Part shown: positions 1 to 11,660 of the stretch, piece by piece
Numbering within the stretch: position 1 is the first letter of the stretch
Layout: every line of letters begins with the position of its first letter
NCBI RefSeq assembly: GCF_000516985.1
Contig: NW_006917093.1
Location: 4,555,874-4,619,873, forward strand
Direction of reading: 5' to 3'
DNA length: 64,000 nt
Source: Pestalotiopsis fici W106-1
Lineage: Eukaryota > Ascomycota > Sordariomycetes > Amphisphaeriales > Sporocadaceae
Program-made: the position numbers and the translations under genes
The notes under the pieces: generated by a model
Databases searched by the model: none
The model's input: the letters and a program-made list of their open reading frames with translations, nothing else
What the model was told of the DNA's origin: nothing

Positions 1-995
1 CCCTTGACTAGACCCGTCATGAGATCAGTGGTGATAAGCTCTAGACCGCGCTCTAACCCCTTGATACTCTCCAGGGCAACAACCTCCGGGGTTTGTCCCT
101 TGTCATCCTCTTCCAACATCTTGGTAACATCAGGTTTAATAAGGTTCTCAGCCTCATATGACTCGGTAAGTATTGTGGCAGGGAAGATGGTGTGTGCACG
201 GATTGGGGCCTCGTTTGGATGTGCCGCGGTGTAGAGGTTCATCTCCTGAGACAGTGTTTCGCAAAGAGAGCGTAGGGCGGCCTTGGATGGACTGTAGGCT
301 CCGTAACCAGCAATGCCGTAGAGAGCCAGGAACGAGGCAGTGAAAATGATGTGACGCGCTGGCTTGGCAGCCTTTCCATTGCTAGCCGTCTCCTTTGGAC
401 CATCGACTCCCTCTCGCGCTCCTTTGATCCAGCAATTCACGGCAGCATGCGCCATGTACAAGCTCGAGAAATAGTTACCGTCCATCTGTTCTCTGAAGGC
501 AGAGATGGGCGTGTCCACAAAAAGGCCAGGATGAGAAGTTCCGGCGCAGCACCAAACAATGTCTGGTGGGTTCCCCGAGTTCCATGTCGCAACTTCGTCA
601 ATGACTCTGACAGATTCAGACGGCGAGCTCAAGTCTGCGCTGATGTGGTGAAAACGCTGCGTCTCCGAGTTTTCGGCCCCTTCCTGTTGTCACGTCAGCC
701 CATGATCTCGGCAATGCCTGATATCTACCCTGTCAACCTACTTGTATGTGCTTGATGGCCTCAAGCAGTCTCTTCTGGTCTCGTGCAACGATCACCACGT
801 TCGCTCCCCTCTCGGCAAGTATGCGCCCGGCAGCGCGGCCCATACCACGCGAGCCACCCGTGATCAGCACGGTCTTTTGGACTTGTCAGCCACTTATTCT
901 CTCCAAAACAGGGCTGAAGATGGGGAGTTCTGAGGGAGTTTGCCACGTACTCTGCCCTTCACCGGAAAGTCATTCTTTGACAGCATGCCCCCCAT
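1..995 (-). CDS. TSC10: 3-ketodihydrosphingosine reductase, C-terminus cut by window edge
   Basis: Reduces 3-ketodihydrosphingosine to dihydrosphingosine with NADPH, the second step of sphingolipid synthesis at the ER. Exons read 951-995, 742-873 and 1-683 on the minus strand; introns 874-950 and 684-741 have GT/AG ends and the phases join. Exon 1 codes for 15 residues ending VKGR, joined to TVLITGGSRGMG, the TGxxxGxG cofactor motif (residues 16-27). Ser176, Tyr189 and Lys193 (YSPSK) form the short-chain dehydrogenase catalytic set, and the stretch KAALRSLCETLSQEMNLY is characteristic of the KDSR/TSC10 group rather than generic SDRs. About 287 residues are visible; family members run to about 350, so the C-terminal membrane anchor probably lies beyond base 1. 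The start gives the short N-terminus usual for fungal orthologues. Confidence 0.9.
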
Positions 996-2521
996 TGTTG
1001 CTAGTGAGCTTTGGATCCCTGGAAGGCGTCAGTCCCGTATCTTGTCTCGCTGGAGTGCTGCACTCACCTGTCTCTGAATAGTATTTGTTCCAGCTCTCGT
1101 GGCCTTGTTCTGCTCTTCAACAGAATGAAAAGAAGCAAAATCCTTTGACCTTGGTTGAGGTGTTGGTCAGCAGGAAGGAACGCGTTGCATTAGTTTTAGG
1201 ATTTGAGAGCGGAACAGGAGAGAAAAGTGGGTCGGCTGGGACAATGCAAATGGTTAAAATAGTGTATGTAAAAGCCAACAACAGCAGTAACCTACCTCTC
1301 AAGCACCTAGACCTTGAGGAAATACACAGAATCCTTCTTGTTTTTTCTTTTTTTTAAATGTATGGTTTAATGTATCTTATGGTTATATGAATCATGTAAC
1401 TCACCTACTCTTAACATTTTAGCACGCTGAAAAAAAACCGTTAGCAGAATATCTGAACCCTGGGACTGGAGGCACCCCGCTGTAACCAAAGGTAGGAAAA
1501 CAAGGTGTCAAGTAATGTATCTTAGCATGAGGATGCACCAACAACTACACTACACTAACCTCAGGTTAGTGGACCTTTAACTGGCCGCCATATTAAGATA
1601 CCCTATCCTCGCCCATGATCATACAAATTAGTCGCCAGATCATCAAAAGTATCAGTTCTCAATCATATTTGTCACATCTATAGCTGGAGACTGGAGAAGT
1701 GCTGAATTACATGCGTCAAAATGAGTGTTAAGAAGGCTCTATATCACAAGGGGAAGCGATCAATGCAATACATACCTCCATCAACTCTAGGGAGAGAGAC
1801 ATTAGACTTGAAGCTTCGCGTACATGCCTGTGTACCGTTACGGTCTGTTGCAAGTACTGCGCCCGACAATATGCACCTCTGTACTCTATGACCGGTCGAA
1901 TTGATTTGCAAAGTGTCATTGTCTCGGAGATTGCCAAGGCCATACAGAATTATGACCCAGGAAGTCGGGATTCAGCGGTTCGAGGAACTTTGATGTGCTC
2001 CATTTACGCTTGCGCAGATCATTGTTGCAGTATAATCAGCCTCTGTTCTGCTTGAGTTCGCTAATTTCTTAGAAAGTCTGAACCATCCTCTTTCGGACAG
2101 GAAAAAGAAGATCATATCGGATTATAAAGTACTTAGATTCATTATTTCCAATTTCTACGATCATTCTTTGCGACAGGATTCACCAAGACTATGCAAGTAT
2201 GTTAGTGCTGATTTATAAATAATGTACTCCTGGAAAAAGTGGACCTTAAGTTCTATATATGTCTGTACCAACAGTACATAGGGAGCATAGTGCTCATGCG
2301 GTTGAAGACAACAATACTCGCCATCTCTCGTGATGATAACAAGTTGCTTATGGATTATAATATGGGCGACACCAACAGCAGAAATGCCGGCGCGAGAATT
2401 CGGGGGATGGGTTGCCAGTAAGTTTTCAAAGTCGCTGCCTGTTGCATGCAAAAAGAATATTGCAAGAGGCACATGAAAGAGCAACATCTAATAGAGGAAC
2501 AGTGAGGCCTATCATACAGCC
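996..2521. other. Intergenic, no gene recognised
   Basis: This is the upstream side of the sphingolipid reductase and of the acyltransferase-like gene. It is AT-rich from about 1350 to 2500 and only short frames occur on either strand, none with recognisable protein sequence. A short frame at 2475-2507 ending just before the acyltransferase reading could be a remnant of its missing N-terminus, in another frame. Confidence 0.5.
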
Positions 2522-3973
2522 ATGCACTCGCTAGATTACTATCGAGGAACCGTTATAGCATGCCGCTACTCTCCCCCGTCGAGACTATGTCGCCCGGAAG
2601 CGCTGGAGAAACTCAAAGCCAAATTCCACGACGCTGTTGCGCGTGTTGTCCTGGCTCAACCGCACCTATGCGTGGGTATAGTTGATGAAAACACCAGAGA
2701 CCCTAGGTTTGTTCGGCTTGATCGCCTGGACCTCTCTAAGCATGTGGAATGGAGGTCACTTGACTAGTCTAGCCAACTCGAGATGCTTCGTGTGCAGTCA
2801 TTGCAGACTCAAGTTGATTCCAAATTTGAAGATATCTCAATCCAACCCGGCTGGAGAGTGATCGTAATGCATGTGCTCGGAGCAGAATTCATCGAGGTTC
2901 TGTATGTATGGAACCATCCGCATCACGATGGTACGAGCGGCAAGTTTTTCCATCAGCACCTAGCAAGAAATCTTAACGAAAGCCTCGCCCAGGACAAGGA
3001 ATCTGTACTCGAAACTACCAAAGGTTCAGATAGTTTGATTCTCGACCTCTCGGATCCTTCTGACAAGTTGGCACCAAACCCTGAATTGCTCTCCTGGTGG
3101 CTTGTGGCACCTAAGTTTTTGTTCAAGGCACTTTGGAAAGAGCTGAAACCACCATCAATTTTCCCACCTGAAGACACCTACGCCACCTGGGCTCCAATCA
3201 AGCACAAGCCCTTCACAACGCGATTTCGTACCTTTAGCGTCAGCCATGAAGTCGCCACGAACCTAGTGCGCGCCTGCCGTCTACATCACACCACAGTGAC
3301 TGGTCTCGTCCAGGCCCTAGCCCTCGTCTCCCTAGCACGTTCTCTTGGCGACATGAAAGGGTTTGCAAGCAGGACTCCATATGATCTGCGACACATCTTG
3401 CCACCAAATCCTCCACGTTATCCTTGGCTACAACCCAAAGAGACCATGTGTAACTATGTATCGGTGGTCGACCATGAATTCGATGCCAAGCTAGTTGCTT
3501 CGATTCGATCCAAAAGGCCACCTAGGACCGACGAAAATGCAAGTCTCCCAAGCGAGATAATGGACACTGTCTGGTCCGTCGCGGCCCGAGTACGACAAGA
3601 GATCCGGGCGAGACTCGACTCAGGGCTATTCAATGACTCGATAGGCATCATGAAGTTTGTCTCGGACTGGCGAGCCCAGCAGCAGGGTGAAATGCAAAAG
3701 GCGAGATACTTTTCTTGGCTCGTTACGAATCTGGGAGTCTTGGACCGCAATGTCGGCAGAGCACAGGAGCAAGAAGAGGGTTGGTCGTTGCGCAAGGCGG
3801 AACTAGTACTGAGCACCGAGATACTCTCTGCCGCCATATCCGTAATAATCATGACGGTAAAGGACGAGCAAATGTGCGTCACTTGCAGCTGGCAAGACTG
3901 TGTGGTCGAGGCTGATATTGGCGAGCGTCTGCTTGGCGATCTGGAAAGATGGATAAACGAGATTGGATCTTGA
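2522..3973 (+). pseudogene. Alcohol acetyltransferase/condensation-fold protein with in-frame TAG
   Basis: One reading frame runs from 2522 to 3973, broken only by a TAG at 2765-2767, which splits it into an 81-residue piece and a 396-residue piece in the same frame. The second part carries HPHHDGTSG, the HxxxDG acyl-transfer motif of the CoA-dependent acyltransferase superfamily (alcohol acetyltransferase, PapA and NRPS condensation domains). The N-terminal part (HSLDYYRG, then CRYS) and the C-terminal beta-strand part (ISVIIMTVKD, CVTCSW) fit fungal alcohol-acetyltransferase-like proteins of about 480 residues. No plausible intron removes the stop. The N-terminus also looks short: coding-like sequence extends a few codons upstream without a Met before a stop. 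Most likely a recently inactivated gene. A sequencing error or an allele-specific stop is possible. The acyl acceptor cannot be inferred. Confidence 0.6.
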
Positions 3974-4603
3974 TCGCCACTATGGTTCATGTTCGTTGCA
4001 GACTGGAAGGCAAACCTCAAGACGATTGCTATGAGAAAGAAGCATATCAGTGGGTCGAATGCTATAGAATGTTTCCGAAGATAGGAGGCTCGCGCCTCTT
4101 CAAGATGAATGGTATATGAGAAGCCACGGAGATTTCTCCTTCAAAAAGACTGAATCAGCACCAGAGAGCTACTTAGGAGGAATAGTTCAGGCAACATGCT
4201 GCAATGTGCTTCGACACAATCACATGAAAATCTATAAGTTGCAGTCAGCCATTTACTTGCAACAATAAATTTCAGTTGCAGAACAGTTTCAAGTGTAGCC
4301 ACAGGCCAAGGGTACTCTCGCCGGGTCCCATGAACATAGTCCAATACACTTCACGCAGCGACCAAATCTCGAGTGCTTGCCGTTTGGAGTCCCTCGGTGG
4401 CATGTTTACGTGGAAACTCGGTATCACGTGACGTTGCGGTCGTAATATGTTCTCAATGCAATTTTCCATTCCGATGCAGTATGTTGTTTTAGCCTTGTTG
4501 GATGATTGTACAACCCAATGAGCCGTAGGGAAAGATGAAGTCAAGATCTCATAGTCCCTCTACCTTCTATATCCCTCCTACCATCAACGCCGCGATAGCC
4601 AAT
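3974..4603. other. Convergent intergenic region
   Basis: The 3' flanks of the acyltransferase-like gene and of the eS12 gene meet here. Only short frames without family features are present. Confidence 0.5.
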
Positions 4604-5300
4604 TTACTGCTCAGTCTGGAAGTAGTTGAGAAGGATGGAGCGCTCAGTCGACTCCTCACCCCAGTCCTTAACAACGACGCAGGAGCAGTTGACGACCTTG
4701 CGGGCGTTACCCTCACGGTCCAAGACGCCTACAAACTCTTGATTAGTCCTTGTTCAAGTGCCAACTTCAATGCAGCTCGTCGTCACTTACAGAGACCAGC
4801 CCACTCGCCGAGCTGCTTGCCATCGGGAACCTTGATCAGGGGGATCTTGTGCTCGGAGCACAGAGCAATGACCAGCTTCTTGTAGGCCTCCTCCTCGCAG
4901 GACTCGTTCAGGACGCACATGTGAGCCTGGCGTCTGTCGAGAGCCTTGGAAGCCTCACGGAGACCACGGGCAAGACCGTCGTGCATCAGGGAGAGCTTCA
5001 GAACACCCTTCAGGGCGTCCAGAACGGACATCTGGCCCTTGGAGGCATCGGCAGAGACTTCGACTTCTTCGGGGGCCTCGGGGGCGTTGTGCTCTTCTAC
5101 GTCCGACTACAAGAGGGAATAACATGTCAGCATCAAGTACACTATGCAATTGCACATGTGGTGCATCGCGGCGCATCGCATTGCCTAGGTGCAAGCATCA
5201 TGTCGTAGCGCAAATCCCAGAAAGATCCTTGCACAATCGGCAAACGCGAGGGCTGGTCGGGCAAGGAAAAGCGGGAGCGGCAAAGGCGAAAACTTACCAT
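4604..5300 (-). CDS. RPS12: 40S ribosomal protein S12 (eS12)
   Basis: Component of the small ribosomal subunit beak. Exons on the minus strand are 5298-5300, 4791-5106 and 4604-4728, giving 147 residues, the normal length. The first exon is just the ATG, followed directly by a GTAAGT donor; the protein continues [12 protein letters not shown]. The core contains [19 protein letters not shown] and [13 protein letters not shown], and the protein ends LLNYFQTEQ, all hallmarks of eS12. In intron 2 (4729-4790) the acceptor TTTGTAG was chosen because it restores GLCVLDREG; an acceptor 9 nt further upstream (after AAGAG) would be in frame but adds residues. The gene diverges from the uS8 gene at 6061, and a TTAGGGTT element lies 235 bp upstream of the start. 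Confidence 0.96.
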
Positions 5301-6060
5301 CGTGTAAGTTGTGTGTGATACCGGTGCGATCCTCGAAGAGTGTCGGTTGGCGAATGGGAGTTGGGGTGGAAGTGGTTGTTGGTGGTGGGTGAAGGGATCG
5401 TGTGCAGATTATCCAGACTAGAACCTTTTTTCGAGACTTTCGATATGGCGCCTTCTGCCCTCGTTTGATGGGCAGCGATTTTCGTGCCTTGCGCTGACGT
5501 GGGGTTGGAGCTCTAGCAGCCAATTGCAGGCTGCTTAGGGTTGCCAAAAGTTTACCCGCTTTTTATCCGGCGGGCCGTGTGGCCTGTACACCACACCGAA
5601 AATTGCTTCCCGTGCGCTGGGGAGCACGGCACAATATTGTGCGAATGGGTCCCCAGCTAGAGTCCGAAACTTTTTTATCTTGATCCCCTCCGCCCGACAA
5701 TTTTTCAGTACACCACATCACCAGTCGCTTACGACCCAATTGAGGTATGTTCCATCACACGACGATGGGGGAGTGAATCACTCGCAAGACGCCCCTTCAA
5801 GAAGCCGGGGGAGAGCAATCAGGAACTCACTATCATGAGCCCAGCCAGGCATCGCGAAAAGCTGATGGCCACCGCTGCTGCCGATAATGATGGCGGGCGG
5901 GTTCGCTGATACGCTTCTCCTCTCCAGTATTGAGCGGGCAGAACCCTCTTGCGGGGGCACTCTCCATGCTCTTGGCTTTTGAAGGCTAACCACAACTTGA
6001 ACCCGAATAGATACCTCATATCCCTTCTCCACGATTTGAGAATCTCACCCAACCGCCAAA
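5301..6060. promoter_or_regulatory. Bidirectional promoter of two ribosomal protein genes
   Basis: About 760 bp separate the ATGs of eS12 (minus) and uS8 (plus), so both promoters lie here. On the uS8 side a likely 5'UTR intron runs from a GTATGT donor at 5745 to an AG at 6010, with a GGCTAACC branch-like site near 5985; removing it leaves a leader of about 50 nt before ATG 6061. Confidence 0.6.
5535..5542. promoter_or_regulatory. TTAGGGTT (Tbf1-type) element
   Basis: TTAGGGTT, one and a third telomere-like repeats, sits between the two ribosomal protein genes. Tbf1-class Myb factors bind this motif at ribosomal protein promoters in many ascomycetes that do not use Rap1. It is one short copy, so function is inferred from its position. 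Confidence 0.4.
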
Positions 6061-6724
6061 ATGGTCAAGACCTCCGTCCTCCACGATGCGCTCAACGCCA
6101 TCAACAACGCCGAGAAGGCCGGCAAGCGCCAGGTCCTGATCCGACCTAGCTCCAAGGTCATCGTCAAGTTCTTGACCGTCATGCAGCGCCACGGGTACGT
6201 AACAAAATCTCGACGACTTCAGGGTGGCTTTAGCAGGCAATTGTTGGAAGGATTACTCTTGCTCGTGGTACACAAACCCCCAACACCAAACTTCGGCATG
6301 ATAACTGGATGACGGTCTCAACAATCCCACGACCATAGTCTTTTAAGTTGCCGATATATCGATGTGTTACCACGGGCGAGGGAATCTTACACGTGTCTCT
6401 GATTCATTCACATGAAGTTCTCACGTTTAGTTCTTCGCTACATATATACTGACATGTACTTGCAGCTACATTGGCGAGTTCGAGGAGGTCGACGACCACC
6501 GCTCCGGCAAGATCGTTGTCCAGCTCAACGGCCGCCTCAACAAGACCGGTGTCATCTCCCCCCGCTACAACGTCCAGCTCCGTGACCTCGAGAAGTGGGT
6601 TGTCAAGCTGCTGCCCGCCCGTCAGTTCGGCTACGTCATCCTGACCACCTCCGCTGGTATCATGGACCACGAGGAGGCCCGCCGCAAGCACGTTGCCGGC
6701 AAGATCATCGGTTTCTTCTACTAA
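6061..6724 (+). CDS. RPS22: 40S ribosomal protein S22 (uS8 / S15a)
   Basis: Small-subunit ribosomal protein that binds the central domain of 18S rRNA. Exons 6061-6194 and 6466-6724 join GG to C to make the conserved [14 protein letters not shown]; the 271-nt intron has a GTACGT donor and a TTGCAG acceptor. The product is 130 residues, exactly the universal eukaryotic length, starts [19 protein letters not shown] and ends [11 protein letters not shown]. Codon use is strongly biased to C-ending codons, as expected for a highly expressed gene. No canonical snoRNA was found in the intron. Confidence 0.97.
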
Positions 6725-7678
6725 GCAGAACGTACCGATGAATCAGTAAAAATGGGGCAAGGGAAGCGAAGGTTATCACAAAAAGCATTTGCGGGCGTTT
6801 GGAGGTCATGAACTGGCCTAGATCTTGGCCTCGATTTTCTATAGCCAAATGAAGCAATGACAAAGATGATGTGCTCGTCTCACTACCCCAATTATAAATG
6901 ACCCTCTAAAAGAACTGCTTGGTGTGATTTGTGAAATGCCACGGCCCAGGATGTCTCTGAGCCTCAGCCTAACAACAGCCTGATTATCTGTGTTCAAATC
7001 CGACGGACATCATTGGATGGCTGCATCTTGACATGTGCTACAGTCAGTCACTTGTTAAGTGATGCAGGTCTTACAGTTGAGCTGAATCTGGCTTTGTAGG
7101 CAGACAGGCATGAAGACTGCAATGCAATCAGGAGGAAAGAGATATGACTAGCAAGTGAAGGAATTAGAGCGTGGAATTCACATGCGCAAGTCTAAACTAT
7201 CATGCTGAGAAATTGTCATGAAATTCACACATTTGGCCATGGAGACATTTGCGACGCGCCAATCCTGGATGGCGCCGCGTCAAAATTGGGCCAGGATAGG
7301 TATGGCCCAGACCGAAAGCGCGCTTTCAGTAGGTACGTACAGCCTGCATCGGCGGCGGACAGCTTTAACTTCGCTAACCTTTTAGGCACATTCCCCTGGA
7401 TCCACCAGACTGTCGCCTTGAATTGATGGATGCTTGCCATAAGTTCATCGTCGCAACAATTCCTCCACTCGATCACAGCAATTTTTGGAGATCACATGCT
7501 GAATCCATGGCTTGAGCGCTCTGCTTTCTTTGCGAGAGTAATGTGATCTTTATTGTTATCATATAACTTGAGACAGATTCTATTCGATACCTGAGGAGAA
7601 GCAGTCCCCTACGCCGACCGAACGGCCTTTGCTGCCGCTTTCTTGGAGCAGTCTTCTTTTTTTGGGAAAAAAAAAAGC
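6725..7678. other. Intergenic, nothing recognised
   Basis: This is the 3' flank of uS8 and the promoter of the GT90 gene. A 9-base A run (7670-7678 area) lies immediately before the GT90 start codon. No coding features were seen. Confidence 0.5.
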
Positions 7679-9598
7679 ATGGGCGCAACGACCATGCGAC
7701 CCAAGCAGCTTGTCCTCACCGGAGGCTTCTTATTCTTCATCATTTGTGTCTTCTCCTTGCTTCGATTTTCGCCGTCTGGCACACCAATTCCACATGCCGG
7801 GTCCTTCACCTCCTTCACGGGTGGCCATGACGATGGCTCCATGACCAACCCAGCATCTTCGCCGCCGGGGCCTGATGACCCAAAGACGAAACCTGCGCCC
7901 GCTGGCTCACATCCCATGTGGCATCTGATTACGGCCGCCGAACGCGAGTTGGAAGACACCAAGCGACGCCAGTCCAAGACCCTCCAGGAGGCCGTTGCCG
8001 AATACCGGAGGAGATACAAGATTCCGCCACCGCCAAACTTTGACAAGTGGTTCGCCTTCGCTCAGGCCAAGGGCGTGCAGCTTATCGATGAGTTTGACAT
8101 GATCCACCAGTCTCTGACACCCTTCTGGGGCCTCAAACCTGAGACGATTCGACAGAGGGGCAAGGAGGCGCTGGGCTTCGACAACGCGCTCTTGGGAATC
8201 TCAATCCGCGGAGGCAAGGCAACCCATGTGCAGGGAGGCGGCGATTGGCAGCGCGAAGCAACCGTGGGCATGATGGGCAAATTCATCGAGTGGCTGCCAA
8301 ACATGGACCTGTGCTTCAACTTGCACGACGAGCCGCGAGTTATCGTGCCGCATGACGATTTAGCGAGACTGGTCAACAGAGGACTGGACGTCAATATGCC
8401 CAAGGCGTTCCTCAACAAGAATCCAAAGAATGAATTCACAAAAGCCAAGAGCGGCCTGACCACCGGACATGGGTTTGAGGAGCAAAAGCAGACAAGGTTC
8501 AACGTGTTTGCGCACCAGCCTACCTGGACCCATTCACGCTTGTCTTGCCCCCCAGATAGCCCGGCGCGTGGTCTCGAGGACGACGAGAAGCGGGACGACG
8601 TCTCCAAGTACGGGTTGGGAGAGTTGGGCTTTGTCTACAACACGACTGCAATGTCTGACATTTGCAATTCGCCTTCACTTAGCTCGACGTTTGGGTTCTT
8701 TGATCGACCTAATGCATACAACATTGTGCTCGATCTTTTCCCCATCTTCTCGCAGTCCAAAATGTCCTCATACTCGGACATTCTCTACCCGTCTCCCTGG
8801 TATTGGTATGAGAAGGTGAGCTATGACGAGAAGCAGGACTATCCCTGGTTAAAGAAGGAAGACAAACTATACTGGCGAGGCAGCACTACTGGCGGTTTTA
8901 GCAGAGCCGGCGGCTGGAGGCGTCAACATCGGCAACGATTTGTGCAGAAAATCAATGCGGCCGAGGGGGCTAAGATACTGGTCAACAAAGGCACCGAAGC
9001 CGATCAACAATGGGAGCCCAAGCATGTCAATCGCGGCGACTACCGGGATCTCATGGATGTCTACTTCAGTGGTGTTGGACAATGCGACCCTGGCGATTGC
9101 GATGCCCAGAAGGAGTTCTTCACAATCAAGGGCCATGCAGACCAGTATGATGCTTGGCAATACAAATACCTCCTTGACATTGACGGCAATGCTTTCAGCG
9201 GTCGCTTCTACGCTTTCTTGAGAAGCCGCAGTCTAGTCTTCAAGTGGGCCATTTTCAAGGAATGGCATTTGGAGTGGCTGAAGCCTTGGGCACATTACAT
9301 TCCCCTCAGCCTGCAAGGTGACGACTGGCTTGAAGCCGTCAGATTCTTTGGCGATGGGGATCTTGGCAGGAAGGAGGCCGAGAGACTTGCCAACCAGCAA
9401 CGTGACTGGGCAAACAAGGTGCTTAGACATGAAGACATGGAGGTCTGGTTTTTCAGGTTACTGTTGGAGTAAGTATACATGATTGTATTCAATCTGGCAA
9501 GTCGCACCAAGCTAACAATTTATAGGTATGGACGTGTGATAGACGATGGACGAGATCATATTGGCTTCTCGCTTGGCAGCGTTGACGCAAGTGCATAA
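7679..9598 (+). CDS. Glycosyltransferase family 90 (CAP10-like) type II membrane protein
   Basis: Probable Golgi glycosyltransferase (GT90; Cryptococcus CAP10 and xylosyl/glucosyltransferases of the POGLUT group belong here). Exons 7679-9468 and 9526-9598 join in phase and code for 620 residues. ATG 7679 is chosen because translation then starts MGATTMRPKQ directly before a single membrane anchor (about residues 11-29, LVLTGGFLFFIICVFSLL); the longer frame only opens at a TTG. The lumenal domain has the CAP10 signature region: DKLYWRGSTTGG, then FSRAGGWRRQHRQRF, followed by YKYLLDIDGNAFSGRFYAFL and the downstream acidic patch. Donor sugar and acceptor cannot be read from the sequence. Several fungi carry many GT90 paralogues, so the exact role is open. 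Confidence 0.88.
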
Positions 9599-11660
9599 CT
9601 GGCCACTCGAGGGAGCTATTCTCACTCTACATTTGTATGTTTAGTAATTGCGCTGCATTCAACCCATGCGGTTGATTTGGCGTAGGCGTTGGCGGCGTCT
9701 TTGCTTGGGAATGTGTGCATTTGCATTCATTTGAGGCGGTGTTACTCAAGACAGAGGGACAGAAATCCACTTGGTTTGCGTGCCGAGCGTTTTGGTCATA
9801 AAGTACAGCAGGACAGGATAAAAGCCACTTGAGCCCACATGTCGATAGAGTTGGATGATCAACACTTACATATGACGGAATCTACAACAAGTAGAATGTA
9901 GAGAAACAAACATAGGACATGAATACATGCACTCTCATAATTATATCCACAGCGTTGTTCTCGTCCACGATGGGACATTACACATTGTCCACGCATGCAG
10001 CGCACCTAATTTTTAAGCCACATCCAATTATCAGAGATGCACTGTCGCTTGTGTTAGAGCCCTTGCATTCGAAAGTCTGCGATTGTGTTTTAAGATGCAA
10101 TCATGGCAACTGTCATCACATACGACCATGGCTCTTGGAAAACTCGGCATCTTGTCCGCTCTTCCCTAGATCATGAGAAGCGCTGGCTTGACACCAGGGA
10201 ACCTACAATTCCCGTTTCGGCGATTGAAAATGAGATTTTATGCTGGGATTTCCCCTGGTTATTCATATTGCATCTGTTCCATCTTTGGTAAATTACTCAT
10301 GGAGTTATTTCCTTGTAAGTCGATTGGCAGAGCATCGTTTTCTGTGAACGACATGCCCTTATGTTAATTGGTGAATATGAAGTCTCCTTTTCTCTTTTTT
10401 TCTCTTTTTTCTTTTTGGGGAGGGGAGAAACCAAAGTTGCTCATCAGCAGCAGCACTAAAGCATATACATTAACCCCTTATACCGTCGGGTCAGTACTCA
10501 ACGGCTCAATTCCGATATTGTAATTGATTTCTACATTATCACTCCTGTCAGTTCTCCGAGGTGGTGATGATGGTATATTATAGTCACTCCTGCTGATGGC
10601 AACAGAACAGACAAAGAGGTGATGTGCATCCAGAAATGGCAGCCGCGGAGCACGTTACATTCATAGTTATACATATTAGTAGCAGCATTATTCCAACATA
10701 TCTGCTCAACTTTAGCGGAACATATTGACCGCGTGTCACCTTGTGCAGTCATGATCCCCAAGTGGACTTTGGCTGGTCTGACTCAGCGTGCCAAGCTGTA
10801 TGACAAAGACACCTACATAACAAGGTGGATAGGAATGTATCCTGGGATTTTCTCTCTTTCGGTTCCAGAAAGCCGAGGTATCTTTGTACATGCCTAGCAT
10901 ATATAACCAAGTTACATGTAGGCATGAGGAAAAGGGAAATCCAATGGAATGGAAACGGGGTTGCTTCTCGCTTTATTTCAACGACCATCGCTAGCCGAGG
11001 CTGAGGCTATTTAGAGCCGTACTCCGCACATTTCGCATACCACTATGAACAGTCTGCATTCCACACACTTCCCTCTGCCCATTTCACTCCTCGACATTGT
11101 ACAAATTCCACTTGTCATTCAAATTAAAGGAATCAAATTAAACAAGTTTTCAATAGCGTCTTGCTTTTTCATAAAGCACAGGGATAAGGTCGGAGAAGTT
11201 TAACATCGCATGACCAGTTGTAGACGAGGGGCTCCAAGTGTACGTATTATTTATTACCCATAACACAACTCCCTCAAGACCGCACTGCCTTTCGTAAGAC
11301 GTCAATTTCTGAGTCTTGGGCAAATTTCTGCTCGTGTGGCCAGTATGGCGACCTTGAAGAGTCTATCAACCCTGTTCTCAACTTGTTAGTAATGCAATGC
11401 AAGTACGTCATCTAGAATTGCACCAAAACATGCTCATATATGCTCAGGTCTCTCCATATAAATGGTTATATTCTCTATCGTCGTGGACTTTTCAAGCTCC
11501 ACTCGTCTGACTGTGAGCATACTGTGGCCATTGCCTTAACAGCACATAACACACATCCTCAAAACAATCCGAAACTTGACATTTTGTCGATCATAATTAA
11601 TGTATTCATTTACTCATTTTTGAAAAAAGATTGAACTACGAAGAATAGCATCTAGGAAAA
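9599..11660. other. 2-kb intergenic region with a 5S rRNA relic
   Basis: The GT90 gene and the catalase converge here. Apart from a 5S-like segment at 10118-10187 and a polypyrimidine stretch at about 10384-10416, only short unconvincing frames are present. Confidence 0.5.
10118..10187 (+). pseudogene. 5S rRNA pseudogene, 5' half only
   Basis: The segment starts ACATACGACCAT, the universal 5' end of ascomycete 5S rRNA, and keeps GGAAAACTCGG and GTCCGCTC at the right spacing, with CC and AGAT further on as in Sordariomycete 5S genes. After about 55-70 nt the similarity is lost: the C-box part of the internal promoter and the terminal GTTGTATGT-type end are missing. This resembles 5S pseudogenes described from Aspergillus, in which the 5' half is kept and the 3' half is unrelated. 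It is unlikely to be transcribed into functional rRNA. Confidence 0.7.

Noticed and set aside
2762..2769. TGACTAG stop-codon readthrough motif near the acyltransferase TAG
   Set aside because: The TGA CTA sequence is out of frame with the gene; the in-frame stop is TAG followed by TCT, so the readthrough rule does not apply.
5107..5297. Possible C/D box snoRNA in eS12 intron 1 (ATGATGC and CTGA about 85 nt apart)
   Set aside because: The C box has a mismatch and the flanking bases do not form a terminal stem.
6195..6465. Possible C/D box snoRNA in the uS8 intron (ATGATAA, later CTGA)
   Set aside because: Non-canonical C box, no terminal stem and no evident guide region.
6985..7005. tRNA B-box-like GTTCAAATCC
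   Set aside because: No matching A box or cloverleaf upstream.
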